Below, piece after piece: positions 1 to 7,817 of a stretch of 37,290 bases of DNA (position 1 is its first letter; the number at the start of each line of letters is the position of its first letter). Under the pieces are notes generated by a model, which was given only the letters and a program-made list of their open reading frames with translations, was not told where the DNA came from and made no database searches. Both the position numbers and the translations under genes were made by a program. Location of the stretch: positions 1-37,290 of the forward strand of contig JAOZPP010000028.1 of assembly GCA_029932675.1 (NCBI GenBank), given 5' to 3'. This DNA comes from a bacterium (lineage in GTDB: Bacteria > SM23-81 > DAOVCL01).

Positions 1-46
1 ACATCTCATGAAGGTTCTTTCAAAGATCAACCTTGTCGCCTGATAA

Positions 47-340
47 CATTACAAACTCGCAACGATTAAGATTGTATCTTTTGATCGCCTGGTGGACGAT
101 GTGATGGAGCAAGAGCCTTATTGCTCTGCGAAACGAGTCTTTTGGATTGTCGACAATGGTTCTTCTCATAGGGGGCAACCTTCAATTGATAGATTACAGC
201 ACAGATGGCCTAATATCGTTTTAGTACATTTACCGGTTCATGCAAGTTGGTTAAACCAGGTGGAAATTTATTTTTCCATCCTGCAGCGAAAAGTGCTGAC
301 TCCATGCCTGGCAGAAAAAAGGCAAAGCTATTCAGGTTGA
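47..340 (+). pseudogene. IS630-type transposase remnant (C-terminal DDE part)
   Basis: The frame opens after a TGA-TAA at 41-46 and carries the last part of an IS630-family DDE transposase: a W-I-V-D-N-G-S-S-H block (second catalytic Asp region) followed by L-P-V-H-A-S-W-L-N-Q-V-E, which contains the final catalytic Glu. The N-terminal half is absent and the frame ends early after V-L-T-P, so the gene is broken. Only one end is in the window and I could not find paired terminal repeats. Family assignment rests on these motifs. It is a relic, not an active element. Confidence 0.75.
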
Positions 341-374
341 ATCCAGTTGCCCAAAGCGGCTAAGCATCCTGGGA

Positions 375-730
375 TTCTTGAGTCAAAAGCAAGGTTTGAT
401 TGCCTACACTACAGAAGGAGCTGTGGACAGTAAATTAGTCATTGCTTGCTGCCTCAATCTGGAAGAAAGACTGTAGTCGTAATGGATAACTCTTCCTTTC
501 ACACAAGTGCCGCAATTTCAGAGAAGGTCTCTGAGTGGCGAAGCAAGAACTTGGAGATATTTCATCTTCCCAAGTATTCTCCTCAATTGAATCTCATCGA
601 GATACTTTGGCGCTTTATGAAGTACCAATGGATAGAATGGTGGGCCTACAAGGGGTGGCCCTATCTGGTGAGATACATTGAGAATGTGGTATGCAACTAT
701 GGAACAAAATATGAAATTAATTTTAGCTGA
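375..730 (+). pseudogene. Second IS630-like transposase remnant, frameshifted
   Basis: Two reading frames together give the C-terminal half of another DDE transposase of the IS630/Tc1 superfamily. Frame A (from 375) reads ...T-E-G-A-V-D-S-K-L-V-I-A-C. The continuation lies in another frame from 446: V-V-V-M-D-N-S-S-F-H-T-S, then L-P-K-Y-S-P-Q-L-N-L-I-E-I-L-W-R-F-M-K-Y, ending in an N-Y-G-T-K-Y-E-I-N-F tail typical of these enzymes. The frame change and missing N terminus show it is dead. It differs in sequence from the remnant at 47-340, so two separate insertions decayed here. Confidence 0.75.
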
Positions 731-741
731 CTACTTATATC

Positions 742-1158
742 TCACTCAGATCTCTTCACATATATGCGCACTGAATCTCGTCCAATATTTCCAGCGTGAT
801 CATAAGCTTCTACCGTATATTGGATTTGGTGCTCGGCGGTGTATACATAACCCACAAAGCCCTCATATTCTCCAGTTGCTAAATCATTGTGGTTTTGTTT
901 CTCACCGTTCACATAGATAGACTTAATTAGCCCATCCTTATCCCTTATAGTAAATTGTAGAGCCACATAGACACGAGGTATCCCGCAACAGTAGGGATTT
1001 AGATAGAAAATTTCTCCATCCTTTGGTGAAGTTATTTCCACCTTTGGTGGAGTAACGTCCTTGAGCTGTGGGATTGGCTCATAAATTTTCTTGGTGTCTT
1101 TACTACACCCGCAGAGTATTAAACCCATTAAGACTATACTCCAAATTGTGCTTTTCAT
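742..1158 (-). CDS. Putative lipoprotein with Ig-like domain
   Basis: A 138-residue protein with a lipoprotein signal peptide: short basic start, hydrophobic stretch and a lipobox ending L-C-G-C, after which the lipidated Cys would anchor it. The rest reads as a beta-sandwich of the bacterial Ig-like kind: P-P-K-V-E-I-T-S-P-K-D-G-E near residue 40, then I-R-D-K-D-G-L-I-K-S and Y-T-V-E-A-Y-D-H-A-G-N near the end. I chose the second ATG (1158) because GGAGGAG lies 9 bases before it, while it directly abuts the first ATG at 1167. It stands alone between the transposase relics and a palindromic repeat. No specific function recognised. Confidence 0.65.
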   Translation of the reverse strand: MKSTIWSIVLMGLILCGCSKDTKKIYEPIPQLKDVTPPKVEITSPKDGEIFYLNPYCCGIPRVYVALQFTIRDKDGLIKSIYVNGEKQNHNDLATGEYEGFVGYVYTAEHQIQYTVEAYDHAGNIGRDSVRIYVKRSE

Positions 1159-1207
1159 CTTTTTCATCTCCTCCGATCAAAAGTTAAGATATAAACAATA
1201 AACCGTG

Positions 1208-1341
1208 GGGGTCAGACTGAAAAATGGGATTTTGTCGACGAATTTGGCAGAAGATCGTATGAATATCAAAAAAAGCGAGGAGATAAGGGTTGAAGTAGTA
1301 GGTGTGGGACAGTAGTTATAATCATTTTTCAGCCTGACCCC
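1208..1341. repeat. Inverted-repeat-bounded element (REP/MITE-like)
   Basis: An 18-base sequence, GGGGTCAGACTGAAAAAT at 1208-1225, returns inverted at 1324-1341 with one mismatch (GGGGTCAGGCTGAAAAAT on the minus strand). The 98 bases between are non-coding. GGGGTCAG-type ends are familiar from palindromes that flank REP-associated transposase genes in other bacteria, but no such gene is present here, so this may be a non-autonomous copy or a remnant. Confidence 0.55.
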
Positions 1342-1364
1342 AATAAGCGTAGCCTGCGGGATGC

Positions 1365-2819
1365 TTACCTCAATAGGATCATTTTCCTCGTCTCCACGAC
1401 CCCCCCGGCTTGCAGCTTATAGATGTAGATCCCACTGGAGACTCCCTTGCCCGTGGTATCCCTTCCATCCCAAACCACTGAGTAGGCGCCTGGCGCCTGT
1501 TCCATCTCCACCAGCGTCCTCACTGGTTGACCTAAAATGTTGTAAATCTTTAGGCTGACCCGAGGTTGCTGACCGCCAACCGCAGGCAGGTAGTAACGAA
1601 TGAGGGTGGTGGAGTTAAACGGGTTGGGATAGTTTTGGGATAGTAGAAAGGGACCAGGAACTCTCCCCCAGCTCCAAGCTGGGTTGACTTCTACCACATA
1701 GTTGGAGTCTGAGATGGCCCAAGGGGAAAACTCAGTAACACCACTTAAAGTAATGGAGTTAGTCACCGAGTCAGGTTCACCACCCTGGGCGACCCAGCCA
1801 TAACCATTAAACCTGTAAAGCTGCAGGCTTCCCTCAGTGGGCAATCCGGAGCTATCGAATTCAGCCTGGTCATAGATTAAGGTCATCGTGGCTACGAAGT
1901 TAGCTGTGTCCGGATAAGGAAGAATCATAAATGACCGGTAAACCCATAAGTCTCCTGGGCTTCTCTGCGGAGGGAGCATATTAGGATATCCTATAACCGT
2001 GAGACTGTCCAATTCTTCCTCGGAAAAGTTGAAAATGGCTAGGGTATCCCCCTCCTGGGCGAATACTATATCTTCCCCAACCTGGTCTATGGATAGGGTG
2101 ATTCCAGGTTCAGGGACGGCACTGGCTGCCTGGAGGACTTCCTTGGTGGTGTTGCTTTGAGCGAAGACCACAACAGATAAATGATCTGGGTCCCAGTCCT
2201 CGCTAACGGTGAAGTCACGCTCCACCTCAACTGAGTCCCCTGGGGAGGAAATGCTCAGGCTCTCTGAAAGCAACATATCCCTGACCACGAATCGATAATA
2301 CTTCCCCCCGTAGTAGACCGAGTCTTCACAGAGGACGAACTGAATCACCACATTGCTCTCTGTGATGGTGTCCGTCAGAGCGATGTCAGCCCTTACCCTT
2401 CCCTGATCTCCGACGATGGCCTGGCTGGCCCATATGGTTATCGGACTGGGTAAGGTGAGGTGGTCGCTTACAATGGGGTCATAGTATGGAAACATATTCC
2501 CCCCAGGTGGGAGGCCGCCTAGTACATTATCTCCTCCGTCGAAGTAGGCAGAAGGATAGCCTGTCTGCCCATACCAGGTGTAGCGTCCCTCTGTCTCACT
2601 GGTAGCCAAACCATCGTAGACATGATAGATAAGGAGGGCAAGCTCCTCTTTGCCATACTTATCAGCCAACTGGCTGAAGCCCAACTCTGCGCTGGGACAG
2701 TATGGTCACCCAATGTGGGCAATGAGCTCGGCCAGCACAACCCTCTGCGAAGCCAAAGAGGAGCTGACCAACCCAAAGAGCCCAATGACCATAAACAAGA
2801 GAAGTGTAATCTTCTTCAT
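1365..2819 (-). CDS. Secreted thioredoxin-fold protein, predicted selenoprotein (U-P-Y-C), C-terminal sorting domain
   Basis: The ATG at 2819 follows GGAGG with 4 bases spacing and starts a signal peptide (basic M-K-K, then hydrophobic residues, cleavage near A-S-Q). The frame runs 484 codons to TAA at 1365 with a single in-frame TGA at codon 38 (2706-2708). The surrounding residues, V-L-A-E-L-I-A-H-I-G-[TGA]-P-Y-C-P, match the redox loop of secreted Omp28-like/thioredoxin proteins, where Cys-Pro-Tyr-Cys is expected, so TGA stands for the first Cys. The later Y-G-Q-T-G-Y-P-S-A-Y-F-D-G matches the Gly-x-Pro cis-proline segment of that fold. Residues about 400-484 are the type IX-like sorting module ending K-M-I-L-L-R. 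The frame is clean on both sides of the TGA, which favours selenocysteine over decay. A point nonsense mutation or sequencing error is the alternative. Calling without readthrough would start the gene falsely at 2684. Confidence 0.8.
2658..2708 (-). promoter_or_regulatory. UGA codon plus candidate bacterial SECIS hairpin
   Basis: The UGA is at 2706-2708. Reading the mRNA, 34 bases later comes a hairpin with arms CAGCC and GGCUG around the loop AGUU, extended by CUU/AAG across a two-base bulge (2658-2679). A G in the first two loop positions and this distance agree with the loose consensus I know for bacterial SECIS elements. A second possible hairpin (CCCAG/UUGGG, loop CGCAGAG, 2680-2696) lies closer, 14 bases after the UGA. 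I cannot fold it computationally, so which one acts is open. Confidence 0.45.
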
Positions 2820-2937
2820 CCTTCCTCCTGGTAAAAGGTTTAAAGAACCGACTCTGATCAGGCTGCTAGTTGCTCCTTTTATCACCTCCTCTCCAATGTG
2901 TCTGGGAGCGACCCCAAGGCTGCCCTCCTGGCTGAAC

Positions 2938-3097
2938 TTAGCTCCCTTCGGTCGCTAACTTCTCCAGAGGGCCTCACTGGCCCTATGGCGCTCCGCAATC
3001 CTACGCTCGCTCGGATTGCTCCGCTGTCACCCTTAAAGGGGGCATGCCCCCTTTAAGACCCCCCACGTTTCGGAATTCTTAGAAATTCCGAAACGTC
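2938..3097. repeat. Dispersed intergenic repeat, copy 1, with perfect palindromes
   Basis: No gene is visible at 2834-3184. The segment holds an imperfect dyad (GCAATCC/GGATTGC), a perfect 26-base palindrome at 3032-3057 (half-site CTTAAAGGGGGCA) and a hairpin with 13-base perfect arms ACGTTTCGGAATT (3065-3077) and its complement (3084-3096) around CTTAGA. No U-run follows on either strand, so these are not simple terminators. A diverged copy of the block appears at 19303-19465. Confidence 0.55.
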
Positions 3098-3184
3098 AAG
3101 TTACCTTAGGGCAGATCAGGGCTCAGGTGGGCCCGTTGACCTCAGAGGAGGAGTACATGCCTTGCCCCAAGGGTGCTCTTCTCA

Positions 3185-3523
3185 TCATCTACAGCAGGCT
3201 TCTCCTGCTGCCTCTACGCCTGCCCGTAAATCCAAGTAGACCTTGTATGCCTTCATAGCCCACTCCTCCCCTGGACACCCTCCCTCTGTAATTGCCACAT
3301 TCAAGAATTCTATGAGCTCCTCAAGGGTTACACCTGACTCAATTGCCATCTTGGTGTAGGCAGTGATGCAGGGATCACATTTAGTAACGATCACAGTCAC
3401 CAGTGCGGCAAGGACCTTATACTTTCCGGGAACAGCACCGTCCTTGAAGGTCTCCTCCCGCATCTTGAGCAGGCTACCAGTAACCTTAGGGGTCTGCCTC
3501 CTAAGTTCTGTGTAAATCTCCAT
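3185..3523 (-). CDS. Carboxymuconolactone decarboxylase / AhpD-like family protein
   Basis: A 112-residue all-helical protein of the CMD/AhpD family. The signature is V-T-K-C49-D-P-C52-I-T-A-Y, the CxxC redox pair at the start of a helix; the His that AhpD usually has four residues after the second Cys is a Tyr here. The tail ends in G-E-A-C-C-R, adding two more Cys. The GTG-ATG-ATG run was resolved to 3523 because GGAGG sits five bases before that ATG. Family members are usually peroxidase-linked disulfide reductases or decarboxylases. Its position next to the predicted selenothioredoxin would fit a redox role, but this is inference. Confidence 0.75.
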   Translation of the reverse strand: MEIYTELRRQTPKVTGSLLKMREETFKDGAVPGKYKVLAALVTVIVTKCDPCITAYTKMAIESGVTLEELIEFLNVAITEGGCPGEEWAMKAYKVYLDLRAGVEAAGEACCR

Positions 3524-3647
3524 CATCACCTCCGAAAGGGTTAAAGAAGAGATTGATCAATCCGGGCAATTGGGCCTTGAAAAGCCACCAACTGCGATGT
3601 AGGCAATGGATGCAACTCCACCCCTGGGTTGTTTCACCGCAGGATCA

Positions 3648-4046
3648 TCATGTTGGCTGCTCCCCTTTGGTACCGATGTTCATAAACCGGATTCGTTCCC
3701 TCCCGCTGATCTGCACCCGGGCGGTCCTTTTTTCCCATGTATCCAAGGAGCGTCGAAGGGCTTTCACTGCCTCGCGCAGGGAAACTAACTCCTCCTTTAG
3801 AACGGAGTGACTCCCTCCTCGACTAAGGGTGGTTGTCTCCCCCTCAAATCCCGGCTTCTCCAACCTCAGTTCTAAATCTTTGATCCGCTCCTGGAGTAGA
3901 TTTACCCTTCCCCAGAGGGTATCAATCTTGGCTTCAGTGGGAAGTTGTCCCACTCCCTGGGCAGAGGCTGGGGTGGTCAAGCAGATTAGGCCAACCAGAC
4001 AAAGGAGGAACATGAGCGATTTTCTCCCTCCACCTCTATCCCCCAC
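3648..4046 (-). CDS. Secreted coiled-coil protein, probably a truncated porin-like N terminus
   Basis: About 132 residues: signal peptide (basic G-G-G-R-K-S, hydrophobic core, cleavage after A-S-A), then a heptad-rich coiled coil (I-D-T-L-W-G-R-V-N-L-L-Q-E-R-I through L-K-E-E-L-V-S-L-R-E-A-V-K-A-L). It ends with V-Q-I-S-G-R-E-R-I-R-F-M, which resembles the first barrel strand of porins that carry a periplasmic coiled coil. A TGA (3648-3650) follows at once. Another frame stays open past it for about 30 codons, so the barrel may have been lost by frameshift. The GTG at 4046 gives a basic n-region; ATG 4013, with GGAG ten bases upstream, is the alternative. The longer upstream extension has no signal-peptide logic. 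Confidence 0.5.
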   Translation of the reverse strand: MGDRGGGRKSLMFLLCLVGLICLTTPASAQGVGQLPTEAKIDTLWGRVNLLQERIKDLELRLEKPGFEGETTTLSRGGSHSVLKEELVSLREAVKALRRSLDTWEKRTARVQISGRERIRFMNIGTKGEQPT

Positions 4047-4318
4047 TCTGAAATTTGCACTACCTCTACGGAGCAAGCTATTATTTTTATAAGGGTTTAG
4101 CGAGCGCCTTTCCTCCTGGCCCTTCCCGATTGATGGCCCAGAGGTACTCCCCGTTACAATCATCAAAGTTCCCCCTTTCCATATCCTCCTGAAATTATCC
4201 TCTACGATAGTGAAGCCCTTCAATAGCGGTGTAGCCCTTAAGCCCAGACTCTGCGCACCGAGGAGCAAATGTTCCCTTCCAGCAAAACCTCCCTCATCTG
4301 CCTCTCCACTAACAGCCC

Positions 4319-4717
4319 CTATCTGGATGTTGCCACCCTCCCCTTTTCTCTTTTGAACTTCTTTAGGTAGTCCTCTATAGCCTTGTGCAGCCCCTCGGCG
4401 GCCAGATTAGAACAGTGCATCTTGATCGGGGGGAGCCCCTCCAACTCCTCGGCCACATCGTTGCGGGTGAGCTTTAGGGCCTCATCCAAGGTCTTCCCTT
4501 TGGCTAGCTCGGTGACCATACTGCTCGTGGCGATGGCCGCTGCACAACCAAATGTCTTGAACCTTATGTCCTCTATCCGGTTGGCCTTAACCTTTATGTA
4601 GATCTCCATAATATCCCCACAGACGGGGTTTCCCACCCTACCCACTCCATCTGGGTCTTTGATCTCCCCCACATTTCGCGGATGCTGAAAGTGCTCTATC
4701 ACCTTGCGGCTATACAC
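4319..4717 (-). CDS. iscU: Fe-S cluster assembly scaffold IscU/NifU-like
   Basis: 132 residues of the U-type scaffold on which IscS-derived sulfur and iron are built into [2Fe-2S]/[4Fe-4S] clusters in the cytoplasm. The three ligand cysteines are in their usual settings: N-P-V-C33-G-D35, F-G-C58-A-A-A-I-A and M-H-C102-S-N-L-A. The N terminus Y-S-R-K-V-I-E-H-F-Q-H-P-R-N-V-G is typical. The gene overlaps the end of the PurM-like gene by 8 bases and is the last member of the sulfur operon. The basic C-terminal tail after residue 120 is not conserved. Confidence 0.93.
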   Translation of the reverse strand: MYSRKVIEHFQHPRNVGEIKDPDGVGRVGNPVCGDIMEIYIKVKANRIEDIRFKTFGCAAAIATSSMVTELAKGKTLDEALKLTRNDVAEELEGLPPIKMHCSNLAAEGLHKAIEDYLKKFKREKGRVATSR

Positions 4718-5786
4718 TTGGCCCCCCCTTAGGCTTCTCCTTTAGGGCTTGGTAGAATGCCTGCCAGAAGGGGTCGACCCGGGGGTGGAGGAGGGGTTGC
4801 TCCTCACCATCTGTGCAGAGGATCATCCCCTCATCCGGGGGGGTCAACTCCCCCACAACCTGGGAGGTTATCCCCTCAGTGGCCAAGGCATCGACCACAG
4901 CGGTTGCCCTCTCCTTCTTACAGCTAATGATCAGGGTCCCCTCAGATATGGATTTATAAGGGTCTATCCCAAAGAGGCCGCAGATCTTCTCCACTTTCTC
5001 ATCCAGCGGGATTAACCCCTTTTCCACTCTCACCCCCAAGCCTGCTGCTTGGGCCAGCTCATATATACCCCCCCAGACCCCACATTCGGTGGCATCATGC
5101 ATAGCGGTTACCCCCTTAGCCCTCACCCCTACCTTCACTGCGGTGAGGGCATCCTTTACCACGGACATCTGATAGAAGAGCTTTTGGGCCCTTTGAGAGA
5201 AACTTTCTCCGAACCGATCGGCCAAAAGTTGGGGAAAGATGGTGGCAAATATCCCTGATGCCTCAATGGCTGGCCCCTTGGTAACGATGAGTTTATCGCC
5301 GGGGGCAGCTAGCTGCGGGGTAACATACCCATCTATTTCCCCTACAGCCATTAGGGTAGCCCCGCCGACCATAGGATAATGGCAGTTCTCATACCTTGCT
5401 GTGTGCCCACAGATGATGCTTATCCCCAGTTTTTGGCACTCGGTGTGGATCGTCTCCCAAACCCTTTCCAGTTGGGCCTCGGTCATCTCCATCGGGAGGT
5501 TCAAATCTATGGAGAGATATTTCGGAGGGAGGCCGCTGGTGACCAGATCAGAGGCCAGTATATGTACAGCAAACCAGGCCGCCCTCTCCCAACCATACTC
5601 AGGGACTATAAAGACTGGATCCGTGGTTATGGCTACCGCTTGGCCGCCTACCTCCACTATGCCCACATCTACCCCATTCTGGGGACCGACCAATATCTCC
5701 TTGCTCCTCATCCCCAACCGGGGATAGATGAGCTCTTCAAATATCTCCGGGGATATCTTCCCGATCTCTGGAAGTTTAGATTTCAT
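4710..5786 (-). CDS. AIR synthase-related (PurM/HypE superfamily) ATP-binding protein
   Basis: 358 residues with both halves of the PurM fold: an N-terminal dimer and ATP-binding half (G-V-D-V-G-I, A-I-T-T-D-P-V-F, H-I-L-A-S-D-L-V-T-S-G) and a C-terminal half (A-P-G-D-K-L-I-V-T-K-G, T-A-M-H-D-A-T-E-C-G-V-W-G). Relatives (PurM, HypE, ThiL, SelD) use ATP to phosphorylate an amide, an acid or selenide. It lacks the G-C/U-G-x-K motif of SelD and the C-terminal Cys of HypE, so neither role is supported. It sits between the PP-loop enzyme and IscU in an overlapping operon, which suggests a role in sulfur transfer or cofactor maturation. The exact substrate is unknown. Confidence 0.8.
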   Translation of the reverse strand: MKSKLPEIGKISPEIFEELIYPRLGMRSKEILVGPQNGVDVGIVEVGGQAVAITTDPVFIVPEYGWERAAWFAVHILASDLVTSGLPPKYLSIDLNLPMEMTEAQLERVWETIHTECQKLGISIICGHTARYENCHYPMVGGATLMAVGEIDGYVTPQLAAPGDKLIVTKGPAIEASGIFATIFPQLLADRFGESFSQRAQKLFYQMSVVKDALTAVKVGVRAKGVTAMHDATECGVWGGIYELAQAAGLGVRVEKGLIPLDEKVEKICGLFGIDPYKSISEGTLIISCKKERATAVVDALATEGITSQVVGELTPPDEGMILCTDGEEQPLLHPRVDPFWQAFYQALKEKPKGGPSV

Positions 5787-5817
5787 TGTTCCCCTCTGCT
5801 CAAAATATTACTTATCT

Positions 5818-6780
5818 TCAACCTATCCTGTATCTGGCCACCTTATCCTCCTCGAGGGGAGGGACCTCAAATAGGCCGATTTCCTCCTCCTCCCTCCAAA
5901 CCTTCACCCCCACTACCCCCTCCCCGTCGCTATAGCGGGCACAGAGGGAAGCAGCCTCCCTTAGATCCCCTTCCCCTTTTCCCTTCCGCAAAAGGGTGAG
6001 AGGACCGGGAAACCCCACAACTTCAAGGAGCAGATCCTCAGGCCCCACCAAGGAGGAAAGCCTTTCATTCTCTCTCTCGTTTCTCCCCACCACAACCTTT
6101 CCTCCAGAGGGAAGTCTAAAATGGCGTCCCAGCTTGAGGAGTTGCATATCCCTTAGGCTATCCTCCTCGAACTGGAAGGCCTCCTGCAACCGATGGGAGA
6201 AGCCAGGATCGGTGAGCTTGCACCCTCCGGCGGGAGTGGGGTAGCTTTCTATCCCCCAACGGCGGGCCAATTCCATCTGCGGTTTGCGACTCCTCCCCCG
6301 GAGACCCAGAAGAGCCCCCCGGTTTACCCAACCCTCCCTTTCTGGGGTGGTGGGGGGAAGGAGCTTAGCCGAGAGCGGCCTGAGGACCAGTCCTTCCACC
6401 CCGGCCTCTCTTTCTATCAATCTGAAGGTATCCCTCCTTTGGGACATTGGTCTCTGGCCGAGAACCTCACCAGTGACAATGAAGGAGGCCCCCACCTCTT
6501 CCATTAGCTCCTTGGTCCTCCGCAGGGTGTAAATACGGCAGTCTATGCAGGGATTCATATTCTTTCCCCATCCAAAGGAAGGGGATTTGACCAGATCTAT
6601 ATATTCTTGGCCAAAATAGATGCTTCTACATTCTACCTGGGAAAAAGGGGGACGGGAAGCCTTAATCAAGGTAAAGGGGGTGGAGAAGGTGAGGGTCACT
6701 GCCTGAAGCCCCTGCTCCAAGATGAGCTTCAGGGCCAGATTGCTGTCTAAGCCTCCTGAGTAGAGGACCAAGGCCTTCAT
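5818..6780 (-). CDS. PP-loop ATP pyrophosphatase, tRNA thiolase-like (MnmA/ThiI-related)
   Basis: 320 residues starting with the PP-loop Y-S-G-G-L-D-S (7-13) that adenylates a base for thiolation. Cysteines are placed as in tRNA thiolases: N-P-C78-I-D-C81-R in the first half and G-G-C187-K-L-T-D in the second. The middle has V-T-G-E-V-L-G-Q-R-P-M-S-Q-R. The C-terminal part (K-L-G-R-H-F-R-L, V-V-G-R-N-E-R-E-N) looks like the small domain shared with NFACT-R/DUF814 proteins. The start at 6780 overlaps mnmA by 4 bases (ATGA). Two thiolase-like enzymes in one operon suggest different sites or substrates. Which RNA it modifies, or whether it handles RNA at all, is not determined. Confidence 0.75.
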   Translation of the reverse strand: MKALVLYSGGLDSNLALKLILEQGLQAVTLTFSTPFTLIKASRPPFSQVECRSIYFGQEYIDLVKSPSFGWGKNMNPCIDCRIYTLRRTKELMEEVGASFIVTGEVLGQRPMSQRRDTFRLIEREAGVEGLVLRPLSAKLLPPTTPEREGWVNRGALLGLRGRSRKPQMELARRWGIESYPTPAGGCKLTDPGFSHRLQEAFQFEEDSLRDMQLLKLGRHFRLPSGGKVVVGRNERENERLSSLVGPEDLLLEVVGFPGPLTLLRKGKGEGDLREAASLCARYSDGEGVVGVKVWREEEEIGLFEVPPLEEDKVARYRIG

Positions 6781-7817
6781 CCTACCTCCTCTATCCACCC
6801 GCTTCCTAAGACCTTCTCCCCCTGGTAGAAGACGGCCAACTGCCCAGGGGTGATTGCCCTTTGCGGGCTATCGAACCTTACCCTCACCCTCCCCCCTTGG
6901 GGCTCTATCACTGCCGGGGAAGGTTCCTGTCGGCTTCTGATCTTTACCCAAACCCTTGCTTTACCAAGTGGCTCCTCTTCTATCCAGTTGGGCTGGGTTG
7001 CCCAAAGCATCTTCGCATATAGGTCCCTCTCCTCCCCTAAGACTATCTCCTCCATTGGCTTTATTTCCAGCACATAGAGGGGTTTCCCCTCAGCCACCTT
7101 CAACCCCCTCCTCTGGCCAAGGGTAAAACCATAAGGGTTATCTGTGGTTCCCAAGACTCTTCCCCCCCTATCGGTGATCTTTGTCTTCCCACTTCCCAAC
7201 CTTTCCTTGAGGAAAGGGGCCACCCCTCCAGGGGGAAGGAAACAAACCTCCTGGCTTTCCCTTTTCCCCTCTAAGGCTAAGCCCAGCTTTTGCGCCAGCT
7301 CCCTAACTTCCCCTTTCTCTAGCCCTCCTATGGGGAAGAGGATTGAGCCAAGCGTCCTCCTGTCTAACCGGGCTAAGAAGTAGGACTGATCCTTTTGAGC
7401 ATCTACACCTTTTTGCAGGGATAGCCTCCCATTGTGGGCCTCAAGCCGGGCATAGTGGCCAGTGGCCAAGCGCTTAGCTCCCAAGGAGAGAGCTTTCCTC
7501 AGAAGTAGGCCAAACTTTATCCTCTGGTTACAGATCGCACAGGGGTTAGGCGTTCTTCCCCTTTTGTACTCAGCCACGAAATAATCGACTACCTCCCTCT
7601 GAAAGCTGGGTCGCAAATCCAGGGTGTAATGGGGGATAGCAAGCTTCTGGGCTATTCTCCGCGCCGCCCTAACCTCCTGGGGGGAACAGCACCTGGAGCC
7701 CTCCCCCCAGAGGAGCATAGTCAACCCCACAACCTGGTGGCCTTTCTTTTTGAGGAGGGCAGCGGCCACCCCGCTGTCCACACCTCCAGACATAGCCACC
7801 GCCACGAGATCAGCCAT
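6777..7817 (-). CDS. mnmA: tRNA-specific 2-thiouridylase MnmA
   Basis: 346 residues. It makes 2-thiouridine at the wobble position of tRNAs for Lys, Glu and Gln using ATP and IscS-derived sulfur. The PP-loop M-S-G-G-V-D-S is at 9-15. The catalytic cysteines are in N-P-C93-A-I-C-N and E-V-C192-F-L. The central region has A-T-G-H-Y-A-R and K-D-Q-S-Y-F-L, and the C-terminal barrel includes R-R-G-L and R-A-I-T-P-G-Q. Length is normal. It overlaps nadA by 8 bases and the PP-loop gene by 4, in the same operon as iscS, its likely sulfur donor. Confidence 0.95.
   Translation of the reverse strand: MADLVAVAMSGGVDSGVAAALLKKKGHQVVGLTMLLWGEGSRCCSPQEVRAARRIAQKLAIPHYTLDLRPSFQREVVDYFVAEYKRGRTPNPCAICNQRIKFGLLLRKALSLGAKRLATGHYARLEAHNGRLSLQKGVDAQKDQSYFLARLDRRTLGSILFPIGGLEKGEVRELAQKLGLALEGKRESQEVCFLPPGGVAPFLKERLGSGKTKITDRGGRVLGTTDNPYGFTLGQRRGLKVAEGKPLYVLEIKPMEEIVLGEERDLYAKMLWATQPNWIEEEPLGKARVWVKIRSRQEPSPAVIEPQGGRVRVRFDSPQRAITPGQLAVFYQGEKVLGSGWIEEVG

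Noticed and set aside
2519-2785. Separate 88-residue ORF overlapping the selenoprotein start
   Set aside because: It is the wrong frame of the same gene; the real signal peptide is in the frame of the TGA.
3648-3650. Selenocysteine at the stop of the coiled-coil gene
   Set aside because: Two TGA codons occur in tandem and the readthrough sequence has no redox motif or homology.
4710-5786. SelD (selenide, water dikinase), attractive beside a predicted selenoprotein
   Set aside because: The superfamily is right, but the glycine-rich G-C/U-G-x-K motif of SelD is absent.
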